Shown: one piece after another, positions 1 to 8,210 of the stretch
Layout of the letters: the number at the start of each line of letters is the position of its first letter
How positions within the stretch are numbered: position 1 is the stretch's first letter
Source of the DNA: Fimbriimonas planktonicus
GTDB lineage: Bacteria > Armatimonadota > Fimbriimonadia > Fimbriimonadales > Fimbriimonadaceae
Length of the DNA: 64,000 nucleotides
Direction: 5' to 3'
Assembly (NCBI GenBank): GCA_965234685.1
Contig: OZ248539.1
Coordinates: forward strand, 2,480,001 to 2,544,000
Made by a program: the position numbers and the translations under genes
Notes under the pieces: model-generated
What the model was told of the DNA's origin: nothing
What the model saw: only the letters and a program-made list of their open reading frames with translations
Database searches by the model: none

Positions 1-500
1 ACGTGAATGTAAAAATGCGTGTGGCCAAGCTCTTTGAGCCGATTAAAGTACGCCTCCGCAAGCGCCTCTCCGCCCCGAGCGCTACCTTGAAAAGCGGAAT
101 CGATATTGAAATGGAAGTTCGAGGTATTCGGCGGATGCGCCGGCACCTCACGCCAGCTTCGGAACAGGAACCATTTCACAAACCGCCGACTGGGCGGATG
201 GTGCCGGTACTTTCCGGCGATCGAGTTTGCCGCCATTTTTGCCAAGTACGGCAACAGAATTCGGACCGCCCGCATCTTGAAGCCGTCTTTGATCGCGGCG
301 ACCAGGTAGCCGACGACCGCACCATCCGCTTCGATCACCCAAGCGGCATCCGGCTCACCATCCAGAAACGGGGCAAGCCAGATTTTCGCAAAGAGGTCTT
401 TGTCGATAAAGTACTTTTCGAGGTTGCCGCGCAGACCGTGGTCGGTGCAGATTCTTTCAACGGCGGCTCGGTCGGAGAGTTGATACGGACGGACCGTCAA
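1..500 (-). CDS. GNAT-family N-acetyltransferase (3' end off the window)
   Basis: The first 166 residues are visible and the gene runs off the left edge. The N-terminus (LTVRPYQLSDRAAVERIC) is the usual first strand and helix of a GNAT acyltransferase, followed by a strand carrying WVIEADGAVVGYLVAA. The acetyl-CoA loop would lie near or beyond the visible end, so the substrate cannot be inferred. The likely start is a TTG overlapping the TGA stop of the upstream glycosyltransferase (TTGA), which suggests translational coupling. An in-frame alternative further downstream cannot be excluded. Confidence 0.7.
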   Translation of the reverse strand, partial: MTVRPYQLSDRAAVERICTDHGLRGNLEKYFIDKDLFAKIWLAPFLDGEPDAAWVIEADGAVVGYLVAAIKDGFKMRAVRILLPYLAKMAANSIAGKYRHHPPSRRFVKWFLFRSWREVPAHPPNTSNFHFNIDSAFQGSARGGEALAEAYFNRLKELGHTHFYIH

Positions 501-1645
501 CGTCCCACCGCGGACTGATAGTGGCTCACGAGTTGCTCCACCGCTCCGCGCCAATCTCGCCGCTCGGCAAATTCGCGAGCATTCCGCTTCATGCGCAGTC
601 GCAAGTCGGGAGAGTCGACAAGTTTGCGGACCGCCTCGCGCATCGCGCGTGGACCATCGCAGACGAACGCGTTCTCATCGTGATTCACAAAATCCCGAGG
701 TCCGGGGCCGTTGGCGACGATGGGAACAACGCCCGAAGCCATTGCCTCTAGAACGACGTTGCCGAACGTGTCGGTCACGCTCGGGAAGAGGAGAACATCG
801 GAATCTGCATACGTCTGCGCGAGTTCTTCCCCGTGAAGATAGCCAGTGAACTTGGCCCCCGTGAGTTCCTGCTCCAGCCAAGGCCGCTCGGGACCGTCGC
901 CAATCACCCATATCGGGACGCTGAGGCCGTTCAAAATTTCGGGCAACTGACGGACGTTCTTTTCGGGAGCGAGTCGGCCTACGTAAGAGCAAACCACTTG
1001 GTGGTCCTTACGGAGGCGCTTGTTCCCGGAGAAAAGCTGAACGTCGATGCCTCGAGTGAAAACGCCAAGCTTGTTCTTAAAGCCGTTGACCTTGAGGTCC
1101 TTGGCCACGCCGTCCGTTGGGCTCAAAACCTGATCGCAAGGCGTGTAGAACCAGCGCAGAAACTCCCAGCCGATGTTTCGCATGACTCGCCGCATGGGCG
1201 CGGCAGACCGTAGGGCACCGTACTCAGCGAGATGAGTGTGGTAGGTGCCGAGCATCGGAAGTTTGGCTCTGGCCGCGAGATTTCGGCCGATGAGACCCAT
1301 GCTTCCGGGAGTCGCAAGATGAACTACCGAGTATCGAACTTCCGTGAGCGCCTTTCGCCACCGATCTCCAATTCGAAAGTCTGGAAGGAGTTCAAACCGA
1401 AGTCGTTCGTAGTACGACCGGCTGAAGCGGTGATCGAACGAGAAGATTCGGACGGAACCGCGCTCCTCGACCCCTTCGTTTTCACCGTAGGTGTACACGT
1501 CGAGCGGGATCGACATGTCTTGCATCGTTTCCGCTACTTTTCGTAGCGTGTGAGCCGCGCCGTTGATTTCGAAAAACGTGTCCGTAAACAGCGCGACCCT
1601 CGGCGCTGCATCCATATTCATTTTCGCTCGACTACGTTTTCCCAT
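497..1645 (-). CDS. GT4-type glycosyltransferase, family 1
   Basis: A 382-residue retaining GT-B glycosyltransferase. The N-terminal Rossmann half begins VALFTDTFFEINGAAHTLRK and contains HLATPGSMGLIGR. The C-terminal half has the donor-site signature of the family: SYVGRLAPEKN near residue 220, then VIGDGPERPWLE, and the E-x7-E-like stretch VTDTFGNVVLEAMASGVVP. It resembles enzymes that transfer mannose or glucose from a nucleotide sugar to a lipid or glycan on the inner membrane face; the actual sugar is not determinable. The start is supported by GGAGGT 7 nt upstream of the ATG. It is followed by an overlapping acetyltransferase gene, so the pair may modify one surface glycan. Confidence 0.9.
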   Translation of the reverse strand: MGKRSRAKMNMDAAPRVALFTDTFFEINGAAHTLRKVAETMQDMSIPLDVYTYGENEGVEERGSVRIFSFDHRFSRSYYERLRFELLPDFRIGDRWRKALTEVRYSVVHLATPGSMGLIGRNLAARAKLPMLGTYHTHLAEYGALRSAAPMRRVMRNIGWEFLRWFYTPCDQVLSPTDGVAKDLKVNGFKNKLGVFTRGIDVQLFSGNKRLRKDHQVVCSYVGRLAPEKNVRQLPEILNGLSVPIWVIGDGPERPWLEQELTGAKFTGYLHGEELAQTYADSDVLLFPSVTDTFGNVVLEAMASGVVPIVANGPGPRDFVNHDENAFVCDGPRAMREAVRKLVDSPDLRLRMKRNAREFAERRDWRGAVEQLVSHYQSAVGR

Positions 1646-1837
1646 CGCGCGGACCTCCGGTAGCTGATCCTAAAACAAAGCAAAGAAGTGAGGAAATCTC
1701 ACCCTTTCATTTCGATAGACGCGAACCTTCAGAAAAGGTTGCTTATCCGACCTATCGTAACCCAATGGTGTACCGAATTGGTAGCTTTCTACGGAAGTCG
1801 TTGGGACCATCCTTAACAGAATCTTAGCAATCGGGCA

Positions 1838-1871
1838 CAAAAAAGCCCTCCGCGACGGATCGAGGAGGGCT
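1838..1871 (-). terminator. Intrinsic terminator of the LacI/pseudopilin cluster
   Basis: Read on the minus strand, AGCCCTCC and GGAGGGCT pair as an 8-bp stem around a 12-nt loop and run into TTTTTT. It lies about 20 bp beyond the pseudopilin stop codon, so it would end the lipoprotein-LacI-pseudopilin transcript. Nothing else recognisable was seen between it and the glycosyltransferase gene. Confidence 0.85.
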
Positions 1872-1890
1872 GCAGTCGTCCTAAGACAAC

Positions 1891-2781
1891 TTAGTGAATG
1901 CCAGGGAAGCCCCAGCCGCCGCCGTTAACGTAGCCGTAGTACCAGTTCCACTGGTTGACGTTTCGTCGGTCGACCCAGATGTTCTTGAACCACTGGATCT
2001 GCCCCTTCTTCATCGACGTCGCGTGGCCGTCAACGAAGACAACTGGCGCGGTCGTGGTGAATCGGTAGCGAGCGTGCGCAGCGCACTCCCATGCTCCGCC
2101 GTTGCTTGCGCCACAGTCGGAGTCGAACACCGGCGAGTAGACCGACGTGCCTGGAGTGTAGACATCAACGCCGTCGCGCTGGATCGTTGAAACATCACCT
2201 GGCGTTCCAAGGATGCTGCCAACCCACATCTGCTGCCAGTCGTGGAACCAAGGGTAGCTCCAATCGTTGGAGTTTGCGCCCTTTTCCATCATGGCAATCT
2301 TGTCTGCCGGGGCGTCAACCACGGACTGGGAAACGCCAGGGTTGGCAGCTCCACCGTAGTTGTCGAAGTTGTTGACGAACAGGCCCATGTGGACGCCGTA
2401 GCTGAACGATGCGCCCGTGCTGAAGCCTGGTCGCGAAGCTCGAGGGTTGCCTGGGCTTCGGAAAATTCCGTCCTGTGCGAAGTTCTGATCTACACCGGTC
2501 GAGCTAACGCGCTTGTCGCCGCTCTTGAGATATGGATAGATTGCCGTTGCCCAAGTGATGTGATTGTCACCGGAGCCGTACTCGGACTGCGCGAACGAGT
2601 CATCGTAATCGCCGGAGTACATCAGCTGACCGAGGCCAAGCTGCTTGACGTTGCTGAGCGACTGAGTCTTCTTGGCCGCAGACTTTGCCTGAGCAAAAAC
2701 TGGGAAGAGGATAGCGGCAAGGATCGCGATGATCGCGATGACGACGAGGAGTTCAATTAGCGTGAATGCCTTTCGATTCAT
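1891..2781 (-). CDS. Type II secretion/type IV pilin-like pseudopilin (DUF1559-like)
   Basis: A 296-residue secreted pseudopilin. The class III leader is only a few residues long (MNRKA) and is followed by the FTLIELLVVIAIIAILAAIL cleavage/methylation helix and the VFAQAK-x-AAKKT continuation. The mature domain has the YSGDYDD motif near residue 55 and ends with VFVDGHATSMKKGQ, a variant of the H-x-DG tail of DUF1559-type proteins. By family it would be processed by a prepilin peptidase and inserted in the inner membrane. It lies 10 bp after the LacI-type regulator. Its first ~90 bp are almost identical in DNA to those of the pseudopilin ending at 56751. Its substrate or machinery is unknown. 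Confidence 0.85.
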   Translation of the reverse strand: MNRKAFTLIELLVVIAIIAILAAILFPVFAQAKSAAKKTQSLSNVKQLGLGQLMYSGDYDDSFAQSEYGSGDNHITWATAIYPYLKSGDKRVSSTGVDQNFAQDGIFRSPGNPRASRPGFSTGASFSYGVHMGLFVNNFDNYGGAANPGVSQSVVDAPADKIAMMEKGANSNDWSYPWFHDWQQMWVGSILGTPGDVSTIQRDGVDVYTPGTSVYSPVFDSDCGASNGGAWECAAHARYRFTTTAPVVFVDGHATSMKKGQIQWFKNIWVDRRNVNQWNWYYGYVNGGGWGFPGIH

Positions 2782-2791
2782 TGTGTTTTCT

Positions 2792-3844
2792 CTACTCTGA
2801 GGAGACTGGCCCGAGGGGACCGGTTTTCGGTGGACTGGTGGTTGAATCCCTCACGTCTAAGCCGCAAGGAAATGTTAACGAGAAGTTCTCTGGGCGTTTG
2901 CCCTGAATGAGGTTTAAAAGTGTGTTGGTGGCGTAGCGCGCCATTTCCGAGATCGGCTGACTTACCGAGGTCAGCCTTGGCGTGGTGGTTTCGCAGTAGG
3001 CCGTGCTGTCGAATCCGACAATGCTCAGGTCTTCTGGGAGCTTCAGTCCTGCCTCGGTGGCGCGATTAATGAGGGTTCCCGCCGTGCGCTCACTCCAGCA
3101 GATGATTGCCGTATAGCCGGGATCGCTCTTCCACCAACCAGCAAACTCCGGAAGGTGCCAATCCCACGCTAAAACATCGGCCGAGTTCGGCTTTTGCCCC
3201 ATGAGCTCTTTCGCAGAGGCGTGGAACGCATCTCTTCGCTCCAAACAGTCCGGCGATGTCAGTTCTTGAATTTCGTGCGCGAATGCGATTTTGCGGTGAC
3301 CGAGCTTGGCCAGATGTTCGACCGCGAGCCGAATTCCGCTGGCGTTGTCGCAAGCTACAAAGACGGCGTCCGTTGGCTCCGCCGGAGCGGGGGCATTCAT
3401 TGCGACAATCGGAATCGGACAGTCGTGGATCAATTGCAACGTCTGCGCGTCGCGCGTGAGCTTGCACCACACCACGCCTTCCAGCTGACCATCGCCAAGC
3501 GAACCAAGGATGTCGTCATGCAACAGCTCGGGCAAGATGGTCAGTCGATAGTGGTTCTTAAACAGAACGGACCCGACGCCTTCTAGCAAGTGCATGTAAT
3601 AGAGAGGGCCGGCCGCGAAGGACCCAAAGTTTTCGAAGATGAGGCCCACCGTGTGGGTTCGCTGAGTGCGAAGGTTTCGCGCAAGAACGTTCGGCCGGTA
3701 GTTCAGTTGCTCCGCAATCTCGCGAATTTGGCCAGCGCGGACATCGCTCACACGAACGCTGTTGCCCCGGCCGTGCAAGACCTTCGAAACTGCGGCGGTA
3801 GAAACGCCAGCCGCCTTCGCCACATCGCGAATCGTTACTGCCAT
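2792..3844 (-). CDS. LacI-family transcriptional regulator
   Basis: A 350-residue repressor. The N-terminal LacI helix-turn-helix covers about residues 3-27 (TIRDVAKAAGVSTAAVSKVL) and the hinge contains YRPNVLARNLRT. A periplasmic-binding-protein-like effector domain follows, with HTVGLIFENF at its start and LSIVGFDSTAYCETTTPRLT near the end, as in sugar-sensing members. The effector is not predictable. It sits between a small lipoprotein gene (5 bp upstream) and a pseudopilin gene (10 bp downstream), which makes those two its probable targets, with autoregulation through the dyad overlapping the promoter at 4115-4145. Confidence 0.9.
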   Translation of the reverse strand: MAVTIRDVAKAAGVSTAAVSKVLHGRGNSVRVSDVRAGQIREIAEQLNYRPNVLARNLRTQRTHTVGLIFENFGSFAAGPLYYMHLLEGVGSVLFKNHYRLTILPELLHDDILGSLGDGQLEGVVWCKLTRDAQTLQLIHDCPIPIVAMNAPAPAEPTDAVFVACDNASGIRLAVEHLAKLGHRKIAFAHEIQELTSPDCLERRDAFHASAKELMGQKPNSADVLAWDWHLPEFAGWWKSDPGYTAIICWSERTAGTLINRATEAGLKLPEDLSIVGFDSTAYCETTTPRLTSVSQPISEMARYATNTLLNLIQGKRPENFSLTFPCGLDVRDSTTSPPKTGPLGPVSSE

Positions 3845-3849
3845 CTAAA

Positions 3850-4071
3850 TTATCGGTTCTCTGTAGGCGCGGTCCCGTTTAGCTTGAGCATCTCTTTCAT
3901 CTTCTGCTTGCCTTCAGGAGTCATGCTCGGATCGTTGTCGATGGCCTTCGCTCGATCGGCGTTCGCCTTATCAATCGCTTCTTGTGTGGGTTCGTTCGTT
4001 GGTTCGGCAGGTTCGCACCCGACCACAAAAATGGCGGCGAAGAGGAGGGATAGGGCAGCAAGCTTCTTCAT
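3850..4071 (-). CDS. Small secreted lipoprotein (73 aa)
   Basis: A 73-residue protein with a clear type II signal peptide: KK, the hydrophobic stretch LAALSLLFAAIFVV, and the lipobox VVGC with Cys19 as lipidation site. The mature part is about 55 residues, charged and rich in Glu, Lys and Asp, with DNDPSMTPEGKQKMKEML as its most structured stretch. No family is recognised. It is the first gene after a consensus promoter and is cotranscribed with a LacI regulator and a pseudopilin. A comparable mini-lipoprotein accompanies the second regulator-pseudopilin pair at 56.5-58.8 kb, so it is probably a working part of the module. Confidence 0.75.
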   Translation of the reverse strand: MKKLAALSLLFAAIFVVGCEPAEPTNEPTQEAIDKANADRAKAIDNDPSMTPEGKQKMKEMLKLNGTAPTENR

Positions 4072-4114
4072 CGATCAGGTTCCCAGATTGATCCGATTAA
4101 CGGATTTATCACCT

Positions 4115-4145
4115 CTGATTATACGATCAATCAGAATGCTGTCAA
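4115..4145 (-). promoter_or_regulatory. Consensus sigma-70 promoter with overlapping operator-like dyad
   Basis: On the minus strand TTGACA (4145-4140) and TATAAT (4123-4118) are separated by 16 bp, both perfect hexamers. A perfect inverted repeat, CTGATT-N8-AATCAG (4115-4134), covers the -10 box and part of the spacer, the usual place for a LacI-family operator. A second imperfect dyad, ATCCG-N5-CGGAT, follows at 4091-4105 in the leader. The first start codon is about 40 nt downstream of the expected transcription start. Confidence 0.75.
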
Positions 4146-4176
4146 GAGGAATTCTTGAGATTTCGAGGAGCTTTTG

Positions 4177-5550
4177 TTACTTTTTGCCCTGATCGAGATG
4201 AAGCATTGTGCCCATCAGAGTTTTCTCGGCTTGGCCGGTGTCGCCGGTTTGAAGGGCTCGCAACGCCATCGTGACTTCCTGCGCCTCTGCCGCCCGGCCC
4301 TGTTGGCTCAGAAGCATCTGCGTCTTCTGAAGTTCTTGCACGGCCGCCATCTGCGTGATCATTCCCGTCTTCAGACCCATGACCGTCTTCTCGACCGCAC
4401 GGCTGGCCAGGGCAACTTGCGCTGCACCCGCAACGCGAGGGTCCTGCGGCGCGGAGTAACGGGCCGAATCCGCCGTGAACTCAATGACGAAGTCAAGGTC
4501 CACGGTTTTGATTCCTCCGCCATCGGACAGATCGTCGTAAGTCAGCTTTCCGGCAGCGACGCGATACCAACCCAGCGGGTGGTTCTTAAACTCAAAGTCA
4601 AGCACTTGCTGGATTGACGCGCCTCGCTCCAAGTCGGCGAGCGGAATGATGACTTCTTGCCCTTCGGCGGCGGTCTGCGGCGAGCGCAAGCCAACCCAGC
4701 GCGCGGGTTTGACCGACAACTGAAGGTTGCGAGCAGCACCGGTCATCATCTTGTCGAGTTCGAGTTTAAAGACCTCGGGCAGCATCTCGGGGCGAGGAAT
4801 GTAATAGTAGTTCCCACCCGCACGCTTTGCCATGCTGGCCAAAAGCTCTTCGTTGTAGTCCGGGCCAAAGCCAAGGAAAGTGACCGTGATTCCTCGGTTC
4901 TTGATGTCGCCTGCATGAGCAACGAGGGCCGAAAAGTCCTTGATTCCAGCGGTCGGGTCACCATCCGAAAGCACCACAAGCCGGGTCGATCGCCCACCTT
5001 CGTTTACGCTCAAAACCTGTTGCGCGCCGAGTGCGAGGCCATCGTAAAGGTTGGTCGTGTTTCCGGGCATGAGCCGCTGAATACCGTCTTTGATCGGCTG
5101 CTTCGAACTCACGCGCTGCGGTGGCATCAACACGTCGACCGTTTCTTCGAAGGTGACGATGCTGAGAATATCGTTCGGTCCGAGCATGTCCACTACGTAA
5201 CTGCAAGCCTGCTTGGCGTACTCGAGCGGCGCGCCTTCCATGCTGCCCGACCGGTCAATGACGAGGCAAACGTTCAGCGGCGTTCGGCCACCGGTTGACA
5301 TCCCGCCAGAAGTCGGCGCTCCACCGGCGGTGAACTCAACGATGAACTGCTCCCGCGCGGGACCGTTCGCCATCGAAGCTTCACGACCCGGGATGATCTC
5401 GGCCCGAATGCCTTCGAAGGCTGCCGTCATCGCCGTCGTTTTGAGCGGATCAAAAGCGGACATGGCCTGGGTGCGCATCGGATCGAACGCCTGCGGCGGT
5501 GCTCCGAGTTGCGTTCGGTTCGGGTCGATGCGCTGGGTGCGGTTATCCAT
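4177..5550 (-). CDS. VWA-domain protein with Thr-rich N-terminal tail
   Basis: A 457-residue protein without an obvious signal peptide or membrane segment. The von Willebrand A domain (about residues 90-275) has a full MIDAS: DRSGSM, the Thr of NTTNLYDGL, and LSDGDPT, so it should bind a divalent ion. The first 45 residues are low-complexity and repeat an [N/P]-x-[R/K]-T-[Q/T] pattern (NRTQR, NRTQL, MRTQA, LKTTA). The C-terminal part is beta-rich, then helical and Gln-rich. It is the last gene of the operon with two FHA proteins. FHA domains bind phosphothreonine peptides, so the tail is a plausible docking site; this is inference. Partners and process are unknown. Confidence 0.85.
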   Translation of the reverse strand: MDNRTQRIDPNRTQLGAPPQAFDPMRTQAMSAFDPLKTTAMTAAFEGIRAEIIPGREASMANGPAREQFIVEFTAGGAPTSGGMSTGGRTPLNVCLVIDRSGSMEGAPLEYAKQACSYVVDMLGPNDILSIVTFEETVDVLMPPQRVSSKQPIKDGIQRLMPGNTTNLYDGLALGAQQVLSVNEGGRSTRLVVLSDGDPTAGIKDFSALVAHAGDIKNRGITVTFLGFGPDYNEELLASMAKRAGGNYYYIPRPEMLPEVFKLELDKMMTGAARNLQLSVKPARWVGLRSPQTAAEGQEVIIPLADLERGASIQQVLDFEFKNHPLGWYRVAAGKLTYDDLSDGGGIKTVDLDFVIEFTADSARYSAPQDPRVAGAAQVALASRAVEKTVMGLKTGMITQMAAVQELQKTQMLLSQQGRAAEAQEVTMALRALQTGDTGQAEKTLMGTMLHLDQGKK

Positions 5551-5570
5551 GGTTTTGCTCTTGTGTGGAC

Positions 5571-6956
5571 TTAGACGGGTTCAACCCGGAAAGACGTGCT
5601 GCCAATTCGAATGATATCGCCAACCCGCGCTTGCGCTTGCTGAATTCGGTTGCCGTTGATGAAAGTCCCGTTTGTACTTCCCAAATCTGTGACCACGACC
5701 CCGGTAGCATCGGGTCCAACTTGCGCGTGCCGACGAGAAGCTTGCTGGTCGTAAGCCATCGGGACGCTTGTACTTCCACGCCCGAGTTCTAGTGCCGCAA
5801 TGACCGGGAATCGCGTTCCGGCCAGCGGTCCATCCACCGCGATGAGTCCGAATCCAGACGGCATTGGCGACTGCGGATACGCCATCGTTGGGTTCATGGC
5901 CGGCTGCGGAGACATCATCGTCGGATTCATCGGTTGCATCGGCTGCATCTGGGGCATTTGCTGCATCGGAGCCATCGCCTGCATGGGTTGCATCGGCTGG
6001 ACGGGACCACGGTACGGCTCCGGCCCACGAGCTGGCGCCGCTTGGTTCTTCATCAAAAACTGAAGTTGATACGGTCCTACTTGGATAACGTCACCCGCAT
6101 GCAATTCAGCCTGCTGAATCCGATGTCCGTTTACATAGGTGCCAATCGGAGAGCCGCCATCCTGAAGAACGTAGGCGGATCCGTGCTTTCTAATCACGGC
6201 ATGTGTGGCGGTGACATTCATATCGCCAAAGAGCGGAATTTGGGCGGTTTCGCTTCGGCCGATAAAGTTACTCGCGAAGTCCAGCGACCACTCTTTCGAT
6301 TCATTTCGACCAAGCGTTAGCCGCAGCCAAGCAGATCGCGACATCAGGTCAACGAGCCCAATAAACAAACCAATGAGCGAGCTAAGCGCAACCGCGAAGA
6401 CAGCGCGCGGGATGCTTCCGACTTCTCCGCTCTGCCCCGAGGGCGTACCGTTCAAAGTGAGCTGAAACACGCCAAAGACGGTGCCGATGATGTCGAACAC
6501 CCCTGCACCGAGTGCCGCACCGATCGTTCCACCGACGGCTCCTTGAATCGCGCGCTTCACGTTGAGGGAGCTGAATCCGATCGCTGCACCAAGCATCGTT
6601 CCTAAGGGCGCCAATGCGACAACTCGGGCGATGACCGTCATCGGCCCCATCCCGGTCACGCCGCCAAACAGTAGCCGCACGATGCCGCCACCAACGCCAT
6701 AACCAAACGACGCCCCGATCGCGCCGAACAATGCGCCAAGTCCCAAGCCGCGCAGCAAGTGCGTTCGGCTGCCCTGGTTGAATCCGTTCATTCCGCCAAT
6801 CGTCGCCCCGACGAGCGCGCCGAGGGAAATCACCAACCGAAGCTCAAAGTTGCTCCACGCGCCAGACGAAGTCATGCCTGGATTCGTCGGTTCGATGATC
6901 GCCCAAGCCAGCAGTCCGGCAAGACCAGCGATGAAGAAACGGAATGTGAGAGCCAT
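5571..6956 (-). CDS. Membrane protein with two FHA domains
   Basis: A 461-residue protein. The first ~215 residues form a Gly/Ala-rich hydrophobic region with five or six possible membrane segments, resembling glycine-zipper proteins. FHA domain 1 (about 225-305) has NFIGRSETAQIPL, THAVIRK and GSPIGTYVNGHRI. A linker rich in Met, Gln and Pro (about 315-365) follows, then FHA domain 2 (about 375-461) with LGRGSTSVPM, SRRHAQV and GSTNGTFINGNRI. Both domains keep the Gly-Arg, Ser/Thr and Asn-Gly positions typical of phosphothreonine recognition. It lies 3 bp after another FHA gene and 20 bp before the VWA gene. Confidence 0.85.
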   Translation of the reverse strand: MALTFRFFIAGLAGLLAWAIIEPTNPGMTSSGAWSNFELRLVISLGALVGATIGGMNGFNQGSRTHLLRGLGLGALFGAIGASFGYGVGGGIVRLLFGGVTGMGPMTVIARVVALAPLGTMLGAAIGFSSLNVKRAIQGAVGGTIGAALGAGVFDIIGTVFGVFQLTLNGTPSGQSGEVGSIPRAVFAVALSSLIGLFIGLVDLMSRSAWLRLTLGRNESKEWSLDFASNFIGRSETAQIPLFGDMNVTATHAVIRKHGSAYVLQDGGSPIGTYVNGHRIQQAELHAGDVIQVGPYQLQFLMKNQAAPARGPEPYRGPVQPMQPMQAMAPMQQMPQMQPMQPMNPTMMSPQPAMNPTMAYPQSPMPSGFGLIAVDGPLAGTRFPVIAALELGRGSTSVPMAYDQQASRRHAQVGPDATGVVVTDLGSTNGTFINGNRIQQAQARVGDIIRIGSTSFRVEPV

Positions 6957-6959
6957 GGT

Positions 6960-8210
6960 TTATGCCTCGAATCGGAACTTGGCCTGACCAAACTGAACGT
7001 TATCACCCGGCTTCAACACGACCACACTGTTGATCTTTGCACCATTCACATAGGTTCCGTTGCTACTACCCATGTCCGTGACCGTAACCGTGGTGCCGCT
7101 GCAACTGAGGCGTGCGTGTTGCCGAGAAACGGTGGACTCGGTGGTGAGGCTCAGGCCAAGCCCAGCCTCTCTCCCGACCAGCACCTCGCCATCCAGCGGA
7201 ATCTCGTCTCCCTGCGGGCTGACAAGCCTAAGAACACCCGTGGACGTGACCGGCGCGCTGAACGCGGAAACCGGGACTGGATCTGGCGCAGCATCGGTCA
7301 AAAGAATCTTCTGGACCGGCTGCGGAGCGGGTGCCGCCGGAAGAGGAGTGTTCGCGTGAGCATTTGCGAGATCGTCCGTTTTCGGAATTTGGACTCCAAG
7401 CTGAGTCAGTTGGGCGTTGACGCTGGTTGTGTTTTGCTTGTAGTACTGAAGTCCAAAGTAGATCGCCGCTCCGGCCGCCCCAAGCCCAAGGATATAAGCC
7501 AGGATGTTTCCAAACTGCGGCCCAGCGGGTGCATCTTCGGTTTTCTCATTCTTTTCGGTGGTTTTCGGCTCATCCGAATTTGTCTTTTCCTCGCCGTCCT
7601 TCTCGACTGGAGCATCGGATACTGCGCCGACCGTCGCGACCTTGCCAGGCACGGCAATGTTGAAGGTCGGAACGGCATCCGTCCGATTCAAAGCAACCGT
7701 AAACACCTGCTTAACCGGGTCTGCGGGCTTGCCTTCAACTACCGTCTTTACGGTCGCGGTGAGTTCACCTGCCGGCCAGCCGAAAATCGAGACTTCGCCG
7801 TTCAAACTCGGATCGAGTAGCGCAGAGAATTTGCGTGCGCCGGAGGCAAGTTCGACCGCTCCAGCAGCCACCGGATTTTCACCAGAAAGAACGCGAACCT
7901 TGATCTGGAACACCTTCGAGAAGTCGGTCGGCTTGACCGCCCATGACCCCTTCAGCTCGGAAAGCTTCTTGCTCGCGAGATTGCCCGTCTTCTCGTCTCG
8001 AACGTAGATCGTGTCTCCGCCGCTAGTGTCGGTCAGGTCGATCCCATTTCGAGACGACTTCACTGCGTTCTTCGGCTCACCTTCGAGAGTGGCTGGACCG
8101 ATCCAGGCCAGCCGGTCCCCGGCCGACTCAAAAGTCAGTGCGACGGACTGCCCGAACGACAGGGCGCTCAAGCAAATGAAGACAAATCCAATTACGATGC
8201 GCCAAGACAC
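6960..8210 (-). CDS. Secreted/membrane-anchored protein with C-terminal FHA domain
   Basis: With the GTG start chosen here the protein has 416 residues and opens with a signal-peptide-like stretch (VSWRIVIGFVFICLSALSFG). A beta-rich domain follows, then a charged low-complexity linker (about 215-250), a membrane helix (ILAYILGLGAAGAAIYFGL) and an FHA domain at the C-terminus with LVGREAGLGLSL, SRQHARLS and GSSNGTYVNGAKI. The beta domain would then be outside and the FHA domain in the cytoplasm, an arrangement suited to signal transfer across the membrane. The start overlaps the nnr 3' end by 19 bp. The open frame extends further upstream, but that part is antisense-like Arg-rich sequence inside nnr and was excluded. 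Confidence 0.75.
   Translation of the reverse strand: MSWRIVIGFVFICLSALSFGQSVALTFESAGDRLAWIGPATLEGEPKNAVKSSRNGIDLTDTSGGDTIYVRDEKTGNLASKKLSELKGSWAVKPTDFSKVFQIKVRVLSGENPVAAGAVELASGARKFSALLDPSLNGEVSIFGWPAGELTATVKTVVEGKPADPVKQVFTVALNRTDAVPTFNIAVPGKVATVGAVSDAPVEKDGEEKTNSDEPKTTEKNEKTEDAPAGPQFGNILAYILGLGAAGAAIYFGLQYYKQNTTSVNAQLTQLGVQIPKTDDLANAHANTPLPAAPAPQPVQKILLTDAAPDPVPVSAFSAPVTSTGVLRLVSPQGDEIPLDGEVLVGREAGLGLSLTTESTVSRQHARLSCSGTTVTVTDMGSSNGTYVNGAKINSVVVLKPGDNVQFGQAKFRFEA

Noticed and set aside
1646..1837. Possible small gene between the glycosyltransferase and the terminator
   Set aside because: No frame with a credible start, ribosome-binding site or composition was seen.
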